From Rhizobium favelukesii (lineage in GTDB: Bacteria > Pseudomonadota > Alphaproteobacteria > Rhizobiales > Rhizobiaceae): a stretch of DNA of 64,000 nt. This document shows, piece by piece, positions 16,842 through 27,722 of the stretch. The notes beneath the pieces were generated by a model. The model saw only the letters and a program-made list of their open reading frames with translations. It searched no databases and had not been told where the DNA came from. Position 1 is the first letter of the stretch. Each line of letters starts with the position of its first letter. The position numbers and the translations under genes are program-made. The stretch is taken from assembly GCF_000577275.2 (NCBI RefSeq), contig NZ_HG916855.1:372001-436000 (forward strand), in the 5' to 3' direction.

Positions 16842-17597
16842 TCAAGCGTGCTGTGTTTCAGCCGCTATCGGTAAGCGCTGTTTTCGCATGCTTTCACCGG
16901 TGAGATCGATGCGATAGGCATTGTGAACGAGGCGATCCAGGATGGCATCTGCGAGCGTGGGGTTTGCGATAATTTCCCACCAGCGATCCAGCGGGACCTG
17001 ACTGGTGACGATTGTCGATCGACGCTCGTAGCGGTCTTCGATGATCTCAAGCACATCGCGCCGCTGATCATCGTTGAGTTTTTCCGGTCCCCAGTCGTCG
17101 AGGATAAGCAGGTCGGTCTTGGCGAGAGATTTGAGGATCCTGCCGTATCGCCCGTCACCTCTTGCAAGCGCCAGCGTGGCGAACAGCCGTGGAACCCGGT
17201 GGTATGCGACGGAGAAATCCTCGCGGCATGCCTTGTGGCCGAGTGCGCAGGCAAGCCAGCTTTTGCCGACACCGGCTGGCCCGGTGACAAGCAGACTATG
17301 ATGCTTGCGGATCCAGTCGCAGCCGGCGAGCGCCATGAACAGATTACGGTCGAGGCCGCGTGCAACACGAAAGTCGGCATTCTCGATCTGCGCGTCATGA
17401 CGCAGCTTGGCAGCCCTGGCGCGGGCTTCGAAACGTTTCTGGCCGCGCATGGTAGCCTCTCGTTCGAGCAGTATGGCAAGCCACCCTCCATGCTCGAGGC
17501 CGCGCGCTTCAGATTGTGCGTCGAGCTCCTGGAAGGCTGTGGCCATACCGTAAAGGCCGAGTTCGCGCAGCATATCGATGGTAGGATTGATCAGCAT
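16842..17597 (-). CDS. istB: IS21-family helper ATPase IstB
   Basis: A 251-residue AAA+ DnaC-like ATPase. It has Walker A GPAGVGKSWLACALG, Walker B DLLILDDWGPEKL and sensor region STIVTSQVPLDRWWE. In IS21 transposition IstB assembles on target DNA with ATP and recruits the IstA transposase. The reading frame is complete and ends GESMRKQRLPIAAETQHA. It lies just downstream of the broken istA, in the usual order. Confidence 0.9.
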   Translation of the reverse strand: MLINPTIDMLRELGLYGMATAFQELDAQSEARGLEHGGWLAILLEREATMRGQKRFEARARAAKLRHDAQIENADFRVARGLDRNLFMALAGCDWIRKHHSLLVTGPAGVGKSWLACALGHKACREDFSVAYHRVPRLFATLALARGDGRYGRILKSLAKTDLLILDDWGPEKLNDDQRRDVLEIIEDRYERRSTIVTSQVPLDRWWEIIANPTLADAILDRLVHNAYRIDLTGESMRKQRLPIAAETQHA

Positions 17598-17609
17598 TGG
17601 TTTGTTTCC

Positions 17610-19161
17610 TCAATGAAAGTAATCAGGGCCACGCAGATTGGCGTGATCGACGATGGCGGTCGGTTCGGTGGAATGGCGGGCGGCCTTGTGATTGGCCAGG
17701 AGCGACGCAATGCTTTTGCAGTTCAGCCCACCGATCTCGACAGCGCGGGCTGATACCGCTTCGGCACGATTGCGGTCGATGTCGCGAAACAGGCGCAGAA
17801 CACCCAGGCATGTTCGAAAGCCCTGCTCGGGGTGCGGACGACTGGAAAGGATTGCGATGACCAATCCTTCTGTCTGGGGCCCGATGGATGCGGCCCAGCG
17901 CCGAAAGCGATCCGGTGTCCACTCAGCGTATCGCCGGTGGGAACTGGGCATGTGATGTGGGTCGGTTCCATGACGAGGGCCGCCATAGCGGCGCTGATGG
18001 ACGGCGATGCGCTTGCCGCGGTGAAAGATCTCGATGGTACGCGCCGTTGCTCTCAGATCGACCTGCTGGCGAATGAGGGCATGGGGACGGAATAAAAGAA
18101 GCTTTTGAACTCGACGTGATCATCGGTCGAGACACGGACCAGACGCCATTCGGCGAATTCGTAGTCTTCACCGGAAGGCTAGCGAGCGCAGCACGTTCGA
18201 CACTTTCAAATACGTGCCGCCGGGTAACACCCAATCGACGCATGAGGTGATCGTTGATGCGATCAAGTGCTTGGCCAATAGCGGCATTGGCCTCAGCCAG
18301 CGAGAAGAAAGTCAGCTTACGCAACCGCCCCAGGATGCAGGTGTGGGCAAAACGGACTCCGTTCTCAACTTTCGATTTATCCCGCGGTTTTTTTGGCCGT
18401 GCCGGAAGAACACCGACGCCATAATGGGATGCCATCCTGCCGTAGCTGCGGTTAATCTCGGGGTCGTAGAAGCTGGCGTGATTGACGCCCGACTTCAGAT
18501 TGTCGGGGACGATCAGTCGCGGAACGCCGTCGAAGAAACGAAACATTCGCACATGCGAGCCGATCCAGTCGGTGAGCGTTTGCGTCCAGGTCGCTTCCGC
18601 AAAGGTGAAGTTGGATGCACCGAGCACAGCCACGAAGATCTCTGCCTCACGGATCTCACCGGTCTTGCGATCAACGATCGGGATCTTCTTGCCGGAATAG
18701 TCGACGAAGACCTTGTCGCCGGCCGCATGCTCCTGGCGCATCGTCGGCGAAAGCCGCTGCTCGAAGCTTCTGAAGAGCTCACAAAAACGGCTGTAACCGT
18801 AACCCTCGGGGTGCGACCCACGATACTCCTCCCACAGGATGAGCAACGTCACGCCGGGCTTCTTGAGCTCGACGGCAAGATCGGCCCAGTTGGGCTCGAC
18901 GCGTCGTCTCGTGCCCTGTTTGATGCCGTTGCGAGCGAAGAGTTTGTTCTCGAGAGCATCGTCAGTGAGTTCGCCCGGCAACGGCCAGCTCAATCCAATT
19001 GCTGCTGCGCGCTGCAGATTATCCTGCACCGTACTGCGCGCTATTCCCAATGCGACTGCAATCTCGCGGGAGCTCGTCCCGCTTCCGGCAAGCCGAAGCA
19101 TTTGTCTTAACTGTCTCATGGTCGGCCTTCTCTTTGCCGGCATCAAAATGTCCCCGTTCAT
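17610..19161 (-). pseudogene. istA: IS21-family transposase IstA with two frameshifts
   Basis: The N-terminal helix-turn-helix (MRQLRQMLRLAGSGTSSREIAVALGIARSTV) and the DDE core are intact in one frame: D in KVFVDYSGKKIP, D in RLIVPDNLKSGV and E in KSKVENGV. After AALASLP, near 18180, the frame changes. The expected EDYEFAEWRLVRVS segment appears in a second frame, and the C-terminal MPSSHRRYAEWTPDRF...GLNCKSIASLL in a third (17951-17610). IstA is normally ~500 residues in a single frame. Because the core precedes the lesions, a truncated product might form, but the C-terminal DNA- and IstB-contact region is lost. Confidence 0.82.
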
Positions 19162-19220
19162 CGCGAGGTATTTGATGCCAAAGTTACTGACCCAGGAGGT
19201 AATCTTCAGTGCCGAAAACC

Positions 19221-19314
19221 GGCCGGTCTTTGATTGGAACGGTGGCCGGCTTCAAATCGGAATGGTGGCCGGTCTTTGATCGGAATGGCGGCCGGCTTCA
19301 CGTCGGAATCCGCA
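19221..19314. repeat. Four 23-bp terminal repeats at the IS21 right end
   Basis: Units start at 19221, 19244, 19267 and 19290 with exact 23-bp phasing. Each opens GGCCGG(T/C)(C/T)TT and ends near (T/A)CGGAA(T/C). IS21-family ends contain multiple terminal repeats that serve as IstA binding sites. One or two weaker units can be seen at the left end (GGCCATCGATTCCGATTTGA). Confidence 0.75.
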
Positions 19315-19495
19315 CCACCGTATCGAATTCGTTCTGATAAATGGAAAACCACTGGTCTGGAGCCACTTCCGCCGGGTAGAACTTCCCTTTCAAGTGCCAG
19401 TAGTACCACCCGGAGCAACCGATGTGGATGGGACGGCAGAGACCCTGTCCGGCCGTTGAAGCGCTCGACGGATTAGTGAACCTGAGATGATGCAT
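19315..19495 (-). pseudogene. DUF72 protein, N-terminal part
   Basis: Encodes IHIGCSGWYYWHLKGKFYP and VAPDQWFSIYQNEFDTV, the conserved opening of DUF72 proteins (IGTSGWxYxxW...FYP...YYA..FNTVE). The reading stops at the IS21 insertion; the rest of the gene is at 16115-16739. The start is uncertain: ATG at 19495 gives a short leader and has no strong ribosome site, and the frame is open farther upstream. Confidence 0.78.
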
Positions 19496-19813
19496 TTTAC
19501 TGGCGCGCAAGACGTTTGCTTGCCGCTGCTTTTCGCGACGCTCTGCTCGGCGCAACCTCCGACTCTCGACTTCCTTCAACTCACCTTCCCCGCAACGCCG
19601 ACCGCCGCAAGCAACACTTTGCGACGGGGTTGGTACTGCTCTGAGAACCATGCAGCCCAGCGACAGTTCCCTGGAACGAGCCGTTCGCAAACCCAGCGAC
19701 GACCAGGGTGATCGGACGAGATGATTTTGGGTGGCGACGGCGTGTGCCAGATCTTGGCTATCCCAGACTGTTGAGGCCGCCGCTGGCGCGGAAACGGTGC
19801 GTGGCTTCGCCAG

Positions 19814-21952
<2,139 letters not shown>

Positions 21953-21991
21953 ATCTTGGCTCCCTTGGGATGTCGCACGAGGTCGAAATAG

Positions 21992-22028
21992 GAAAAGGCC
22001 GCCCGAAGGACCGGCCTTCCTGGGCGGC
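21992..22028 (-). terminator. Rho-independent terminator after the DUF892 gene
   Basis: On the minus strand GCCGCCC pairs with GGGCGGC, and GAAGG with CCTTC inside it, followed by CCTTTTCC. It lies 11 bp past the DUF892 stop and before the katE ribosome site, so katE probably has its own promoter or depends on read-through. Confidence 0.65.
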
Positions 22029-22038
22029 TTGCCTCTGT

Positions 22039-22533
22039 TCAGGCGGCTTTCTTGCCCTTGGGATTCGCTGACGCCTGTGCGAGTTGGGTAAGCTTCTTGT
22101 CGGTGGCTTCCTCTTCGGCAAGGGTTGCCTGAAGAAGCGGGACCGCTTCGTTGCGGCCGAGCTGTTTGGCCCAGGCGATCAGGGTGCCATAGCGCGCAAT
22201 CTCGCAGTGCTCGACCGCCTGAGCAGCCGAAATCAAGCCGGCCTCCAGCGCGATCGAGCCCTTGTATTCCTCCATGATATCTTCGCCTTCGGCGAGGATG
22301 CCCTGGATCGCTTCGCAGGTCTTGCCACGAGCTGGCTTGCCGATTAACTCGAACACGAGGCGCTCAATCTGTCCCTGTGTTTCGTCGCGATGCTGCAGGA
22401 AACCTCCCTTGCCTTCTTCGGACTGTGCCGCCCGAGCCATCTTGGGAAGGGCCTTCAGGATCTGCTTTTCAGCGAAATAGATGTCCTTGAGAGTATCAAG
22501 GAAAAGGTCGTTGAGGGTCTTTTCGGCAGCCAT
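22039..22533 (-). CDS. DUF892 (YciE/YciF) ferritin-like protein
   Basis: A 164-residue protein. DUF892 opens [27 protein letters not shown] and forms a four-helix ferritin-like bundle. Candidate metal ligands are the acidic residues in [17 protein letters not shown] and [13 protein letters not shown]. The C-terminus is Lys-rich (NPKGKKAA). Members are stress-induced and structurally like rubrerythrin, but the activity is not established. The ATG at 22533 follows AGGGAGGACACC, which excludes a longer start upstream. The neighbouring katE fits a role in oxidative stress. Confidence 0.88.
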   Translation of the reverse strand: MAAEKTLNDLFLDTLKDIYFAEKQILKALPKMARAAQSEEGKGGFLQHRDETQGQIERLVFELIGKPARGKTCEAIQGILAEGEDIMEEYKGSIALEAGLISAAQAVEHCEIARYGTLIAWAKQLGRNEAVPLLQATLAEEEATDKKLTQLAQASANPKGKKAA

Positions 22534-22842
22534 GGTGTCCTCCCTATGGCATTTGCGGGCACGAAACTCCGCGTGATGGTGGATGTTCCCGTGCAAGAAA
22601 TGATGGACGTCCGTTTCCAGGACGTCGTCTCAACCCACAAAGGAGAGAAAGCCGGTCGGCATTACTGCCAGACAGTCCTATGCAGAGAGCACGGGTCGAC
22701 CGGGTCGCAGGCACAACTGCCACCCAGCGCCGTTGTTCCATCGATTTCGGCCTTTTCGACAGCTTTTCGGCTCCGACAAGATTTAGGTAGGGTTGTCTCT
22801 GCCGAAAATGGATGCGGCAGGGCGGCTCAAGGCGCCTCACTG
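22534..22842. other. Intergenic region upstream of the DUF892 gene
   Basis: 309 bp between the DUF892 start and the IS6 end, presumably holding the stress promoter. I could not define its boxes and see no gene. Confidence 0.3.
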
Positions 22843-23544
22843 GGCACTGTAAACTTATCGGCGTCGGGTCAAGGTAGGGCAGGAGGTCTGTGATCAAGCG
22901 GCCTGCAGATGGGCGATCTCGCTCCACATCTGCATCGCGGCCCCTCGCAGCTCGCGGTAATGGGGAGATGGGATCTCGTGGCGGGGAATTTGGAAGAGGT
23001 TGGCGATTGGATCATGGATCGAGACGAAGCGCTGAAGCTGTCTGGCTGACTTGAACCGCTTCATGATCCTCTCGCGTCGTCGAATAGGCTGATGAGAATT
23101 CTCCGCCCGATTGTTCAAGCCCTTGTGCGAACGATGCTCGACGCCGTGCATGATCTCCCGCTTCGCCGCACCATAGGACCGAAGCTTGTCGGTGATCATA
23201 ACGCGCGGGGCAGAAGCTTGGCCTTTCAGAAGCTTGCGCATCAAACGCTTGGCAGCCCTGGCATCACGGCGGCTTTGGACCAGAACGTCGAGGACGAAGC
23301 CATGTTGATCGACGGCGCGCCACAACCAGTGTTTCTTTCCCCCAATGGTGATGACGACCTCGTCGAGGTACCATTTGTCACCGAGCCTGCCGGCTGAACG
23401 CTTCCGGATATTATTGGCAAAGTGCCTGCCGAATTTCTCCGCCCACAATCTCACGGTCTGATGAGAGACCATGATGCCTCGAGCTGCCAGCATATCCTCG
23501 ACCATTCGTAGGCTGAGCGGAAACCGGAAAGAGCGATACCCCAT
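22843..23544 (-). mobile_element. IS6-family element, 5'-truncated
   Basis: The downstream end (GGCACTGTAAACTTATCGG at 22843) looks like an IS6-type terminus. The transposase lacks its first ~25 codons, and no matching end is found on the other side at ~23550. Instead the DNA runs into a macro-domain-like gene fragment. The element is a deletion remnant. Confidence 0.7.
22894..23544 (-). pseudogene. IS6-family transposase, N-terminus missing
   Basis: From FRFPLSLRMVEDMLAARGI on, the sequence follows the IS6 transposase. The helix-turn-helix gives SHQTVRLWAEKFG. The DDE core has D in KWYLDEVVITIGGKKHWLWRAVD, D in PRVMITDKLRSYGAAK and E in NNRAENSHQPIRRRER. The normal N-terminus (KxHRFPPExIxHAVWLYF) is replaced by MGYRS, about 25 residues short. 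The zinc-finger-like start is thus absent and activity is doubtful. Confidence 0.8.
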
Positions 23545-23597
23545 CGGCAGCGTTGCGAAAATTTCGACACACGGGAAAGGCCTTCTGCTTTCTTGCC

Positions 23598-23918
23598 ATG
23601 TCGGAGCTTAACGCGCAGGGAACGGCGAAATCGACGCCGAAGATTATAGACGCAGCCCTTGAGGGTCTGTGGGAGTATATCGCCACCCAGGGTGAGTTCG
23701 GGGATATCGCAATCGCATTGGTCGGCACAGGTCGGGGTCGAGTGGCGCTGTCTCGAAAGAAAATCGCGGAAAGGATCGCGCAGTCCTTCGCGGACGCCTC
23801 TCGTGAGAAGGTGTTCTCCAACAAACTCACGATCGTCATCTATCCCGGTGACGCCGAACGCTTCGCCGTCAATCTGTTCGAGATCCGCGACTATCTCTCA
23901 CAGAGCCTCCACATCTGA
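23598..23918 (+). pseudogene. Macro-domain-like (DUF6430-type?) C-terminal fragment
   Basis: The readable part STPKIIDAALEGLWEYIA...GDIAIALVGTGRGRV and SNKLTIVIYPGDAERFAVNLFEI resembles the C-terminal half of macro-domain-like proteins. There ALxGTGRGR is the ligand loop and a final beta strand and helix follow. Some of this kind occur in phage-defence genes such as Thoeris. The N-terminal half, including any membrane segments, is missing at the IS6 border. The ATG at 23598 is only the first in frame, not necessarily a real start. The family call is from memory of the motif. Confidence 0.4.
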
Positions 23919-24110
23919 TCGACCTCGGCGAACCCCAGCCGCTGCGGAACAGCGTGGGCATGTTGCGAAGGAAGTTCGGCGTCTCCTAGTAGGCCAGCGC
24001 TACCGTGGATCGGCAGGCCATTCCATTCGAGGTCTGGCCGGATCGCCACGTAGATGTCAATCGATCCCGACAGCCGTCATGTTCCTACTCCCTGCCTCCC
24101 ATAGGTCCGA

Positions 24111-25292
24111 TTATCTTTTTACCAGGTCTTCCACCACTTCGGGACCGAGAGCCTTTCCGAGGGCTTTGATGCCCTTTTCCGGCAGCCTCGCGATGCCCTT
24201 GCCGATAGCCTCTTTCCACGCATCCCCTCGATCCCATGCTTCTTCCCACGCAATAGCGATTGCATCGCTCTGCCGCGTCTCCACGAGGCCTTCGAAGAGC
24301 AAGGCGGCCTGCGTCAGGTCTTTGTCCGCTTTCACGCGTCCAAGCGTGTCTGTGAGCCTTCTGGACGACACGATCAGCTTGTGGACGGCATACCGCTCGG
24401 GGGCGGGGACTAGCACGTTCACGCCTTCGCGGTGGAGAAGCACCGTGCGGATAGGTTCATAGATCAGGTAATCGAGGAACCTCAGGTTTTCCGCCGACGC
24501 ACCGCCGAGGGCAGGCATGGGCGACGGCTTGCCCGTGTATTCGTCCGATCCCCGGTTTCCCGTCAGGAATTCCACCCGGTAGCCCTTGGCGTTCTGGAAG
24601 GCGACCACCTTGGCTTTGTCCGCCTGGTGCGGAACTGCTCGGAATTCGGGATCGACCGACTGGAGGACTTCCAACACCGGAGGCAGGCTGTCTTCGACCC
24701 CGGCCGAGATCGCGAAGTCTTGCGCGAAATCCGCGTCGCCCGTTTGCATTGCCGACGAGGGCAATCGGACCCCTAGCATCCCTGCGTAGGTACTGAATGC
24801 CACCGACCCGATTAGGACAGCACGCAGCCGGAACAATCCGGCATCAGCGAGGGCTTTCGTGACGTCGCCCGCAAATGCATCGGGACCGGGAAGGCCAGCA
24901 CGGCGCAGCGTACTCACCATGCGCCTCCGCTCCCGGATGTTGTCCTTGATCTCCTTGTGGGCCTTTACCCGCGCCGTGATCGCTTCGTCGCTGTGTGGGC
25001 CGACATAGCTTCGCTTGTCCTTTCCCTCGGGAGTAGGGAGATCGAAATACCAGTAATCGCGGTCCTTCACGGTGACGGTTACGAACCATCCCTCCATGGG
25101 GAAGTCTGCCGCGAATTGCGCGTCGAGAGTACGCTGCGCCAGCTCCGCGAACATCGTTCGGTAGCTGATGTCGATCTCTTTCATCATTGGCATTTCTTCC
25201 TTCTGGAGTGCGGCGGCTCTCTCGGCGACAAACTCGGCCCACGCCTTGTCCATGCGCTCTTGCCTTCTTCTGACGAAATCGTCTCCGCTCAT
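24111..25292 (-). CDS. GSU2403-family nucleotidyltransferase-fold protein
   Basis: A 393-residue protein. The N-terminal ~135 residues are charged and helical (RRRQERMDKAWAEFVAERAA... KAHKEIKDNIRERRRMVSTL). The nucleotidyltransferase core then shows the G-S strand turn LRAVLIGSVAFSTYAGMLGV and the metal-binding DxD in QTGDADFAQD. A later candidate acidic site lies in YRVEFLTGNRGSDE. The C-terminal part (VPAPERYAVHKLIVSSRR) matches the GSU2403 family. Function is not established; distant relatives include tRNA-modifying toxins and AbiEii-type antiphage enzymes. The gene stands alone behind two 29-bp operator-like repeats. The ATG at 25292 has only a weak ribosome site (GGGTATTAG). Confidence 0.75.
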   Translation of the reverse strand: MSGDDFVRRRQERMDKAWAEFVAERAAALQKEEMPMMKEIDISYRTMFAELAQRTLDAQFAADFPMEGWFVTVTVKDRDYWYFDLPTPEGKDKRSYVGPHSDEAITARVKAHKEIKDNIRERRRMVSTLRRAGLPGPDAFAGDVTKALADAGLFRLRAVLIGSVAFSTYAGMLGVRLPSSAMQTGDADFAQDFAISAGVEDSLPPVLEVLQSVDPEFRAVPHQADKAKVVAFQNAKGYRVEFLTGNRGSDEYTGKPSPMPALGGASAENLRFLDYLIYEPIRTVLLHREGVNVLVPAPERYAVHKLIVSSRRLTDTLGRVKADKDLTQAALLFEGLVETRQSDAIAIAWEEAWDRGDAWKEAIGKGIARLPEKGIKALGKALGPEVVEDLVKR

Positions 25293-25304
25293 CTAATACC
25301 CGCT

Positions 25305-25333
25305 GTTATAAGTGTTTGCCAAAACCTTATAAC
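25305..25333 (-). promoter_or_regulatory. 29-bp operator-like repeat, copy 1
   Basis: It begins GTTATAAG and ends CTTATAAC, perfect 8-bp inverted arms around a 13-bp asymmetric core with TTTGCCAAAAC. It lies 13-41 bp upstream of the GSU2403-family start codon, where it would overlap a promoter or block initiation. The second copy is 48 bp away in the same orientation. Confidence 0.65.
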
Positions 25334-25352
25334 TCCCACCTCTGATGTCAAC

Positions 25353-25381
25353 GTTATAAGTTTCTGCCAAAACCTTATAAC
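25353..25381 (-). promoter_or_regulatory. 29-bp operator-like repeat, copy 2
   Basis: Same arms (GTTATAAG...CTTATAAC) with a core that differs from copy 1 at two bases. Such paired sites suggest cooperative binding of a repressor dimer. No regulator gene is adjacent; the DNA to the right has been replaced by an IS6 element, which may have removed it. Confidence 0.65.
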
Positions 25382-25407
25382 AGAGCCCGACCTGATACTT
25401 CAGGGCT

Positions 25408-25501
25408 ATGACAAACAAAAAAACCCTGGAAAACCGGGGTTGGGAAGTTGCACGCGTCTCAGTCAGTTCGGTGGCTGTTAGGCCTTCTCATCGGCCTGCA
25501 C
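25408..25501 (+). pseudogene. Start of a divergent frame cut by an IS6 element
   Basis: An ATG at 25408 begins MTNKKTLENRGWEVARVSVSS and runs into the IS6 end at 25502. It may be the 5' end of a gene divergent from the nucleotidyltransferase. However, the first codons overlap a terminator-like hairpin and no ribosome site is clear, so this is weak. Confidence 0.2.
25411..25441 (-). terminator. Rho-independent terminator facing left
   Basis: On the minus strand AACCCCGG-TTTT-CCAGGGTT (8-bp stem with one G-T pair) is followed by TTTTTGTTTGT. It would end transcription arriving from the right, insulating the nucleotidyltransferase promoter. The gene it once served has been lost to the IS6 insertion or deletion. 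Confidence 0.6.
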
Positions 25502-26307
25502 GGCGATGTCACGTTGTTCGCTTAATCCCCGACAAGGCGTTTGCCGATGAACTTACGCAGTTGCGCCGGTCACGGCTTTCCAATGCGCTATTGCGCGGAT
25601 GCGATGAATGTGAGTGGCGAGGGCTGAGCGTTTCTGGTGCGACGGGACGAAAAGATTTCTGATTGCTGAAAAGACCGAGATGAAGCGTTGCAAGCCGCCG
25701 ACGGATCGGAAGCACTGCATCATTCTTTCTCGTTCTCGTAGTGGTAGATGAGAATTCTCCGCGCGATTGTTCAGGCCCTTGTGGGATCGATGTTCGACGC
25801 CGGGCATGACATCGCGCCTTGCCGCTCCGTATGAGCGCAGTTTGTCGCTGACGATGCGCTTCGGCGACAGGCCTTGCTTCTTCAGCAGCCTGACCAGCGA
25901 TCGCTTGGCAGCCTTGGTATCGCGGCGGGCCTGGACGATCTCGTCGAGAACGTAGCCGTCCTGGTCAACCGCGTGCCAAAGCCAATGTTTCCGGCCGCCG
26001 ATGGACATCACCACCTCGTCCAAATGCCAGATATCCTTTTGCGACGGCTTCTTTCTGCGCAACTGCTTGGCATAAGCCGCCCCAAATTTACGGCCCCATC
26101 GCCGGATCGTTTCGTACGATACGACAATGCCACGCTCCAACAGCATTTCCTCGACCAACCGCAGGCTCAAGGAAACCGGAAGTACAGCCACATCGCATGG
26201 GCGATGATCTGCGGTGGAAAGCGGTGGTTCTTGTAACTGATCGTCGTCGAGCTCATCCTCGCCCAATTATCCCTCAACCGTTAAGCTGCAGACAACGTGA
26301 CATCGCC
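25502..26307 (-). mobile_element. IS6-family element, both ends present
   Basis: 806 bp. The ends are GGCGATGTCACGTTGT at 25502 and the inverted copy at 26292-26307. Flanks (CCTGCAC left, GGACAATG right) are not an 8-bp duplication, so a rearrangement followed insertion. A near-identical 3' fragment lies inverted at 30408-30591. Confidence 0.82.
25553..26256 (-). pseudogene. IS6-family transposase with an N-terminal frameshift
   Basis: From the ATG at 26256 the first frame gives SYKNHRFPPQIIAHAMWLYFRFP and a stop. One base out, the second frame continues SLSLRLVEEMLLERGIVV to the end. The DDE core is complete: WHLDEVVMSIGGRKHWLWHAVD, KRIVSDKLRSYGAARR, NNRAENSHLPLRERER. A single-base loss near 26180 separates the zinc-finger-like N-terminus from the core. 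The element is probably immobile unless complemented by a related copy. Confidence 0.82.
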
Positions 26308-26418
26308 GGACAATGCATTGGACTGGCGATGCGGTATGTTTGCGTCAAAAGCGAATACTACGTTGAACGTGATTGCATCTCTGATGCCTGCGCCTGTTTT
26401 GGCCCTGCGTCCAGCGGG

Positions 26419-27387
26419 TCACTCGTTTGCAAGCACTGTCTTTCCCGATGCAAATTGGCGATCATAGAACATCCGAACCGAAAGAACGACGCCGGCGATC
26501 AGGACAACAACGCCGACGACTTCGATCGGCGTTGGCCAGCGCGCATGCACGACAAGTCCGCCGATCACGCCGAAGGCAGTCTCGGAGACGATCAATTGCG
26601 CGGCCAAGGCAACCGGCAGGGTCCTTGACGCAATATTCCAGGCCCAGACGCCGCCTACGGTGGCCAGCAGCGCGAGAGATACGCCCCAGACATAGAGGTT
26701 TCCGGCAGCGCTCCAGCCGAATCCCAATGTCGGAAGGCGGAAGAGGTCCATCGTAGCACCGATGGGATAGAAGGCCAGCATCAGGACGCCGCCGCCGACC
26801 AGTATCAGCGCCGACCACACACCGGAGGGCATGTCCGGCCGGGCGGCGAGCGCTGCCTGATTGGCAAGCGCGAACCAGACCCAAAGTCCCACGGCAGCAA
26901 GAGCCAGTGGCACGCCAATCCACAACGATTGCACAGAGTCCAGTCCATCGGCCGTGAATGCCGTGCCATTGACGAGAACGAGGCCAACCGGCACCAGCGC
27001 CAGAGGCACCATGAGGGATCGCCATGGCAATGATGCCTGACGCTGATTGCCAGCCACCATCAATACGATCGGTACCAGACCGAGAAAGGCCGGAGCGATG
27101 ACCGGGCCGGCAAAGACTGCCGCTCCGGTCACCGTCAGGAAGTAGCCGACATAGCCGACGAAGGCGAGCCAGATGGCTTGCAGGCAGTTCCGAAGCGTGA
27201 TGTGGCGTATGACACCCTTCTCGGAAAACAGAATGTAAAGCCCGACGAGCGCCGAGACGATGTGACGGATGAGGGCAAAATCAAAGGTGGAATAGTCACC
27301 GATGATGAAGGGCACGACGAAGTTGAGCGAAAAGGCAAAGGCCGCGAAGAGAGCGGCCGACACGCCAACATAGAAAAGTCTGTCCAT
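26419..27387 (-). CDS. EamA/DMT-family permease
   Basis: A 322-residue inner-membrane protein with about ten hydrophobic helices in two halves (LFYVGVSAALFAAFAFSLNF through LVPVGLVLVNG, then WIGVPLALAAVGLWVWFALA through VVGVVVLIAGVVLSVRMF). This is the drug/metabolite transporter architecture. The substrate is not predictable; many members export amino acids or amphipathic metabolites. The ATG at 27387 follows AAGGGTG; a GTG three codons earlier is possible. The LysR gene to the right is divergent across 335 bp and is the likely regulator. Confidence 0.8.
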   Translation of the reverse strand: MDRLFYVGVSAALFAAFAFSLNFVVPFIIGDYSTFDFALIRHIVSALVGLYILFSEKGVIRHITLRNCLQAIWLAFVGYVGYFLTVTGAAVFAGPVIAPAFLGLVPIVLMVAGNQRQASLPWRSLMVPLALVPVGLVLVNGTAFTADGLDSVQSLWIGVPLALAAVGLWVWFALANQAALAARPDMPSGVWSALILVGGGVLMLAFYPIGATMDLFRLPTLGFGWSAAGNLYVWGVSLALLATVGGVWAWNIASRTLPVALAAQLIVSETAFGVIGGLVVHARWPTPIEVVGVVVLIAGVVLSVRMFYDRQFASGKTVLANE

Positions 27388-27722
27388 AGTGTTCACCCTT
27401 TTGAAGTTGCGTCACCGAGCCCTGGCCTCCGCGGCACCGACTGTGCCGTTTGGCAATGAAGTGAAATGCTTGATCGAATGGGGAAAATTTACCGGCCACG
27501 CGCCCTGGTCGGTAGCCGGCGAAAATGAGAACCACCCTCTCGATGGTCATCACCTGGGTCGTGACCCGGTGCTGCATCGCGGGGTCGCGATGCGTGTGCA
27601 ACGCTTCGAAGTGGTGATCGCGGCATCATCGGGATTGGATTCACGCGGACGGGCGTGCCGCCTGTTCAGCAGAGCCGATTTCCCTTATCCTCGACATCGG
27701 GGATTCCAGTCGGCGGGGTGTC
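27388..27722. other. Divergent promoter region between the permease and LysR genes
   Basis: 335 bp with no supported gene. LysR proteins usually bind T-N11-A sites in such intervals; I saw several candidates, but none stands out. Confidence 0.3.

Larger units (their letters stand above)
16740..19314 (-). mobile_element. IS21-family element with 6-bp target duplication
   Basis: The element begins TGCGTATTCCGATGAAGCC at 16740 and ends (inverted) TGCGGATTCCGACGTGAAGCC at 19314. CCACCG is duplicated at 16734-16739 and 19315-19320. Removing the element and one CCACCG restores FDTV-ELNAPFYSW, the conserved DUF72 sequence. It encodes istA (broken) and istB. The right end carries a four-unit repeat array. 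Confidence 0.87.

Noticed and set aside
24432..24776. Plus-strand frame inside the nucleotidyltransferase gene
   Set aside because: Antisense shadow of a well-supported gene.
25305..25381. The two 29-bp repeats as a mini CRISPR array
   Set aside because: Only two units, short unequal context, internal symmetry of an operator, and no cas genes.
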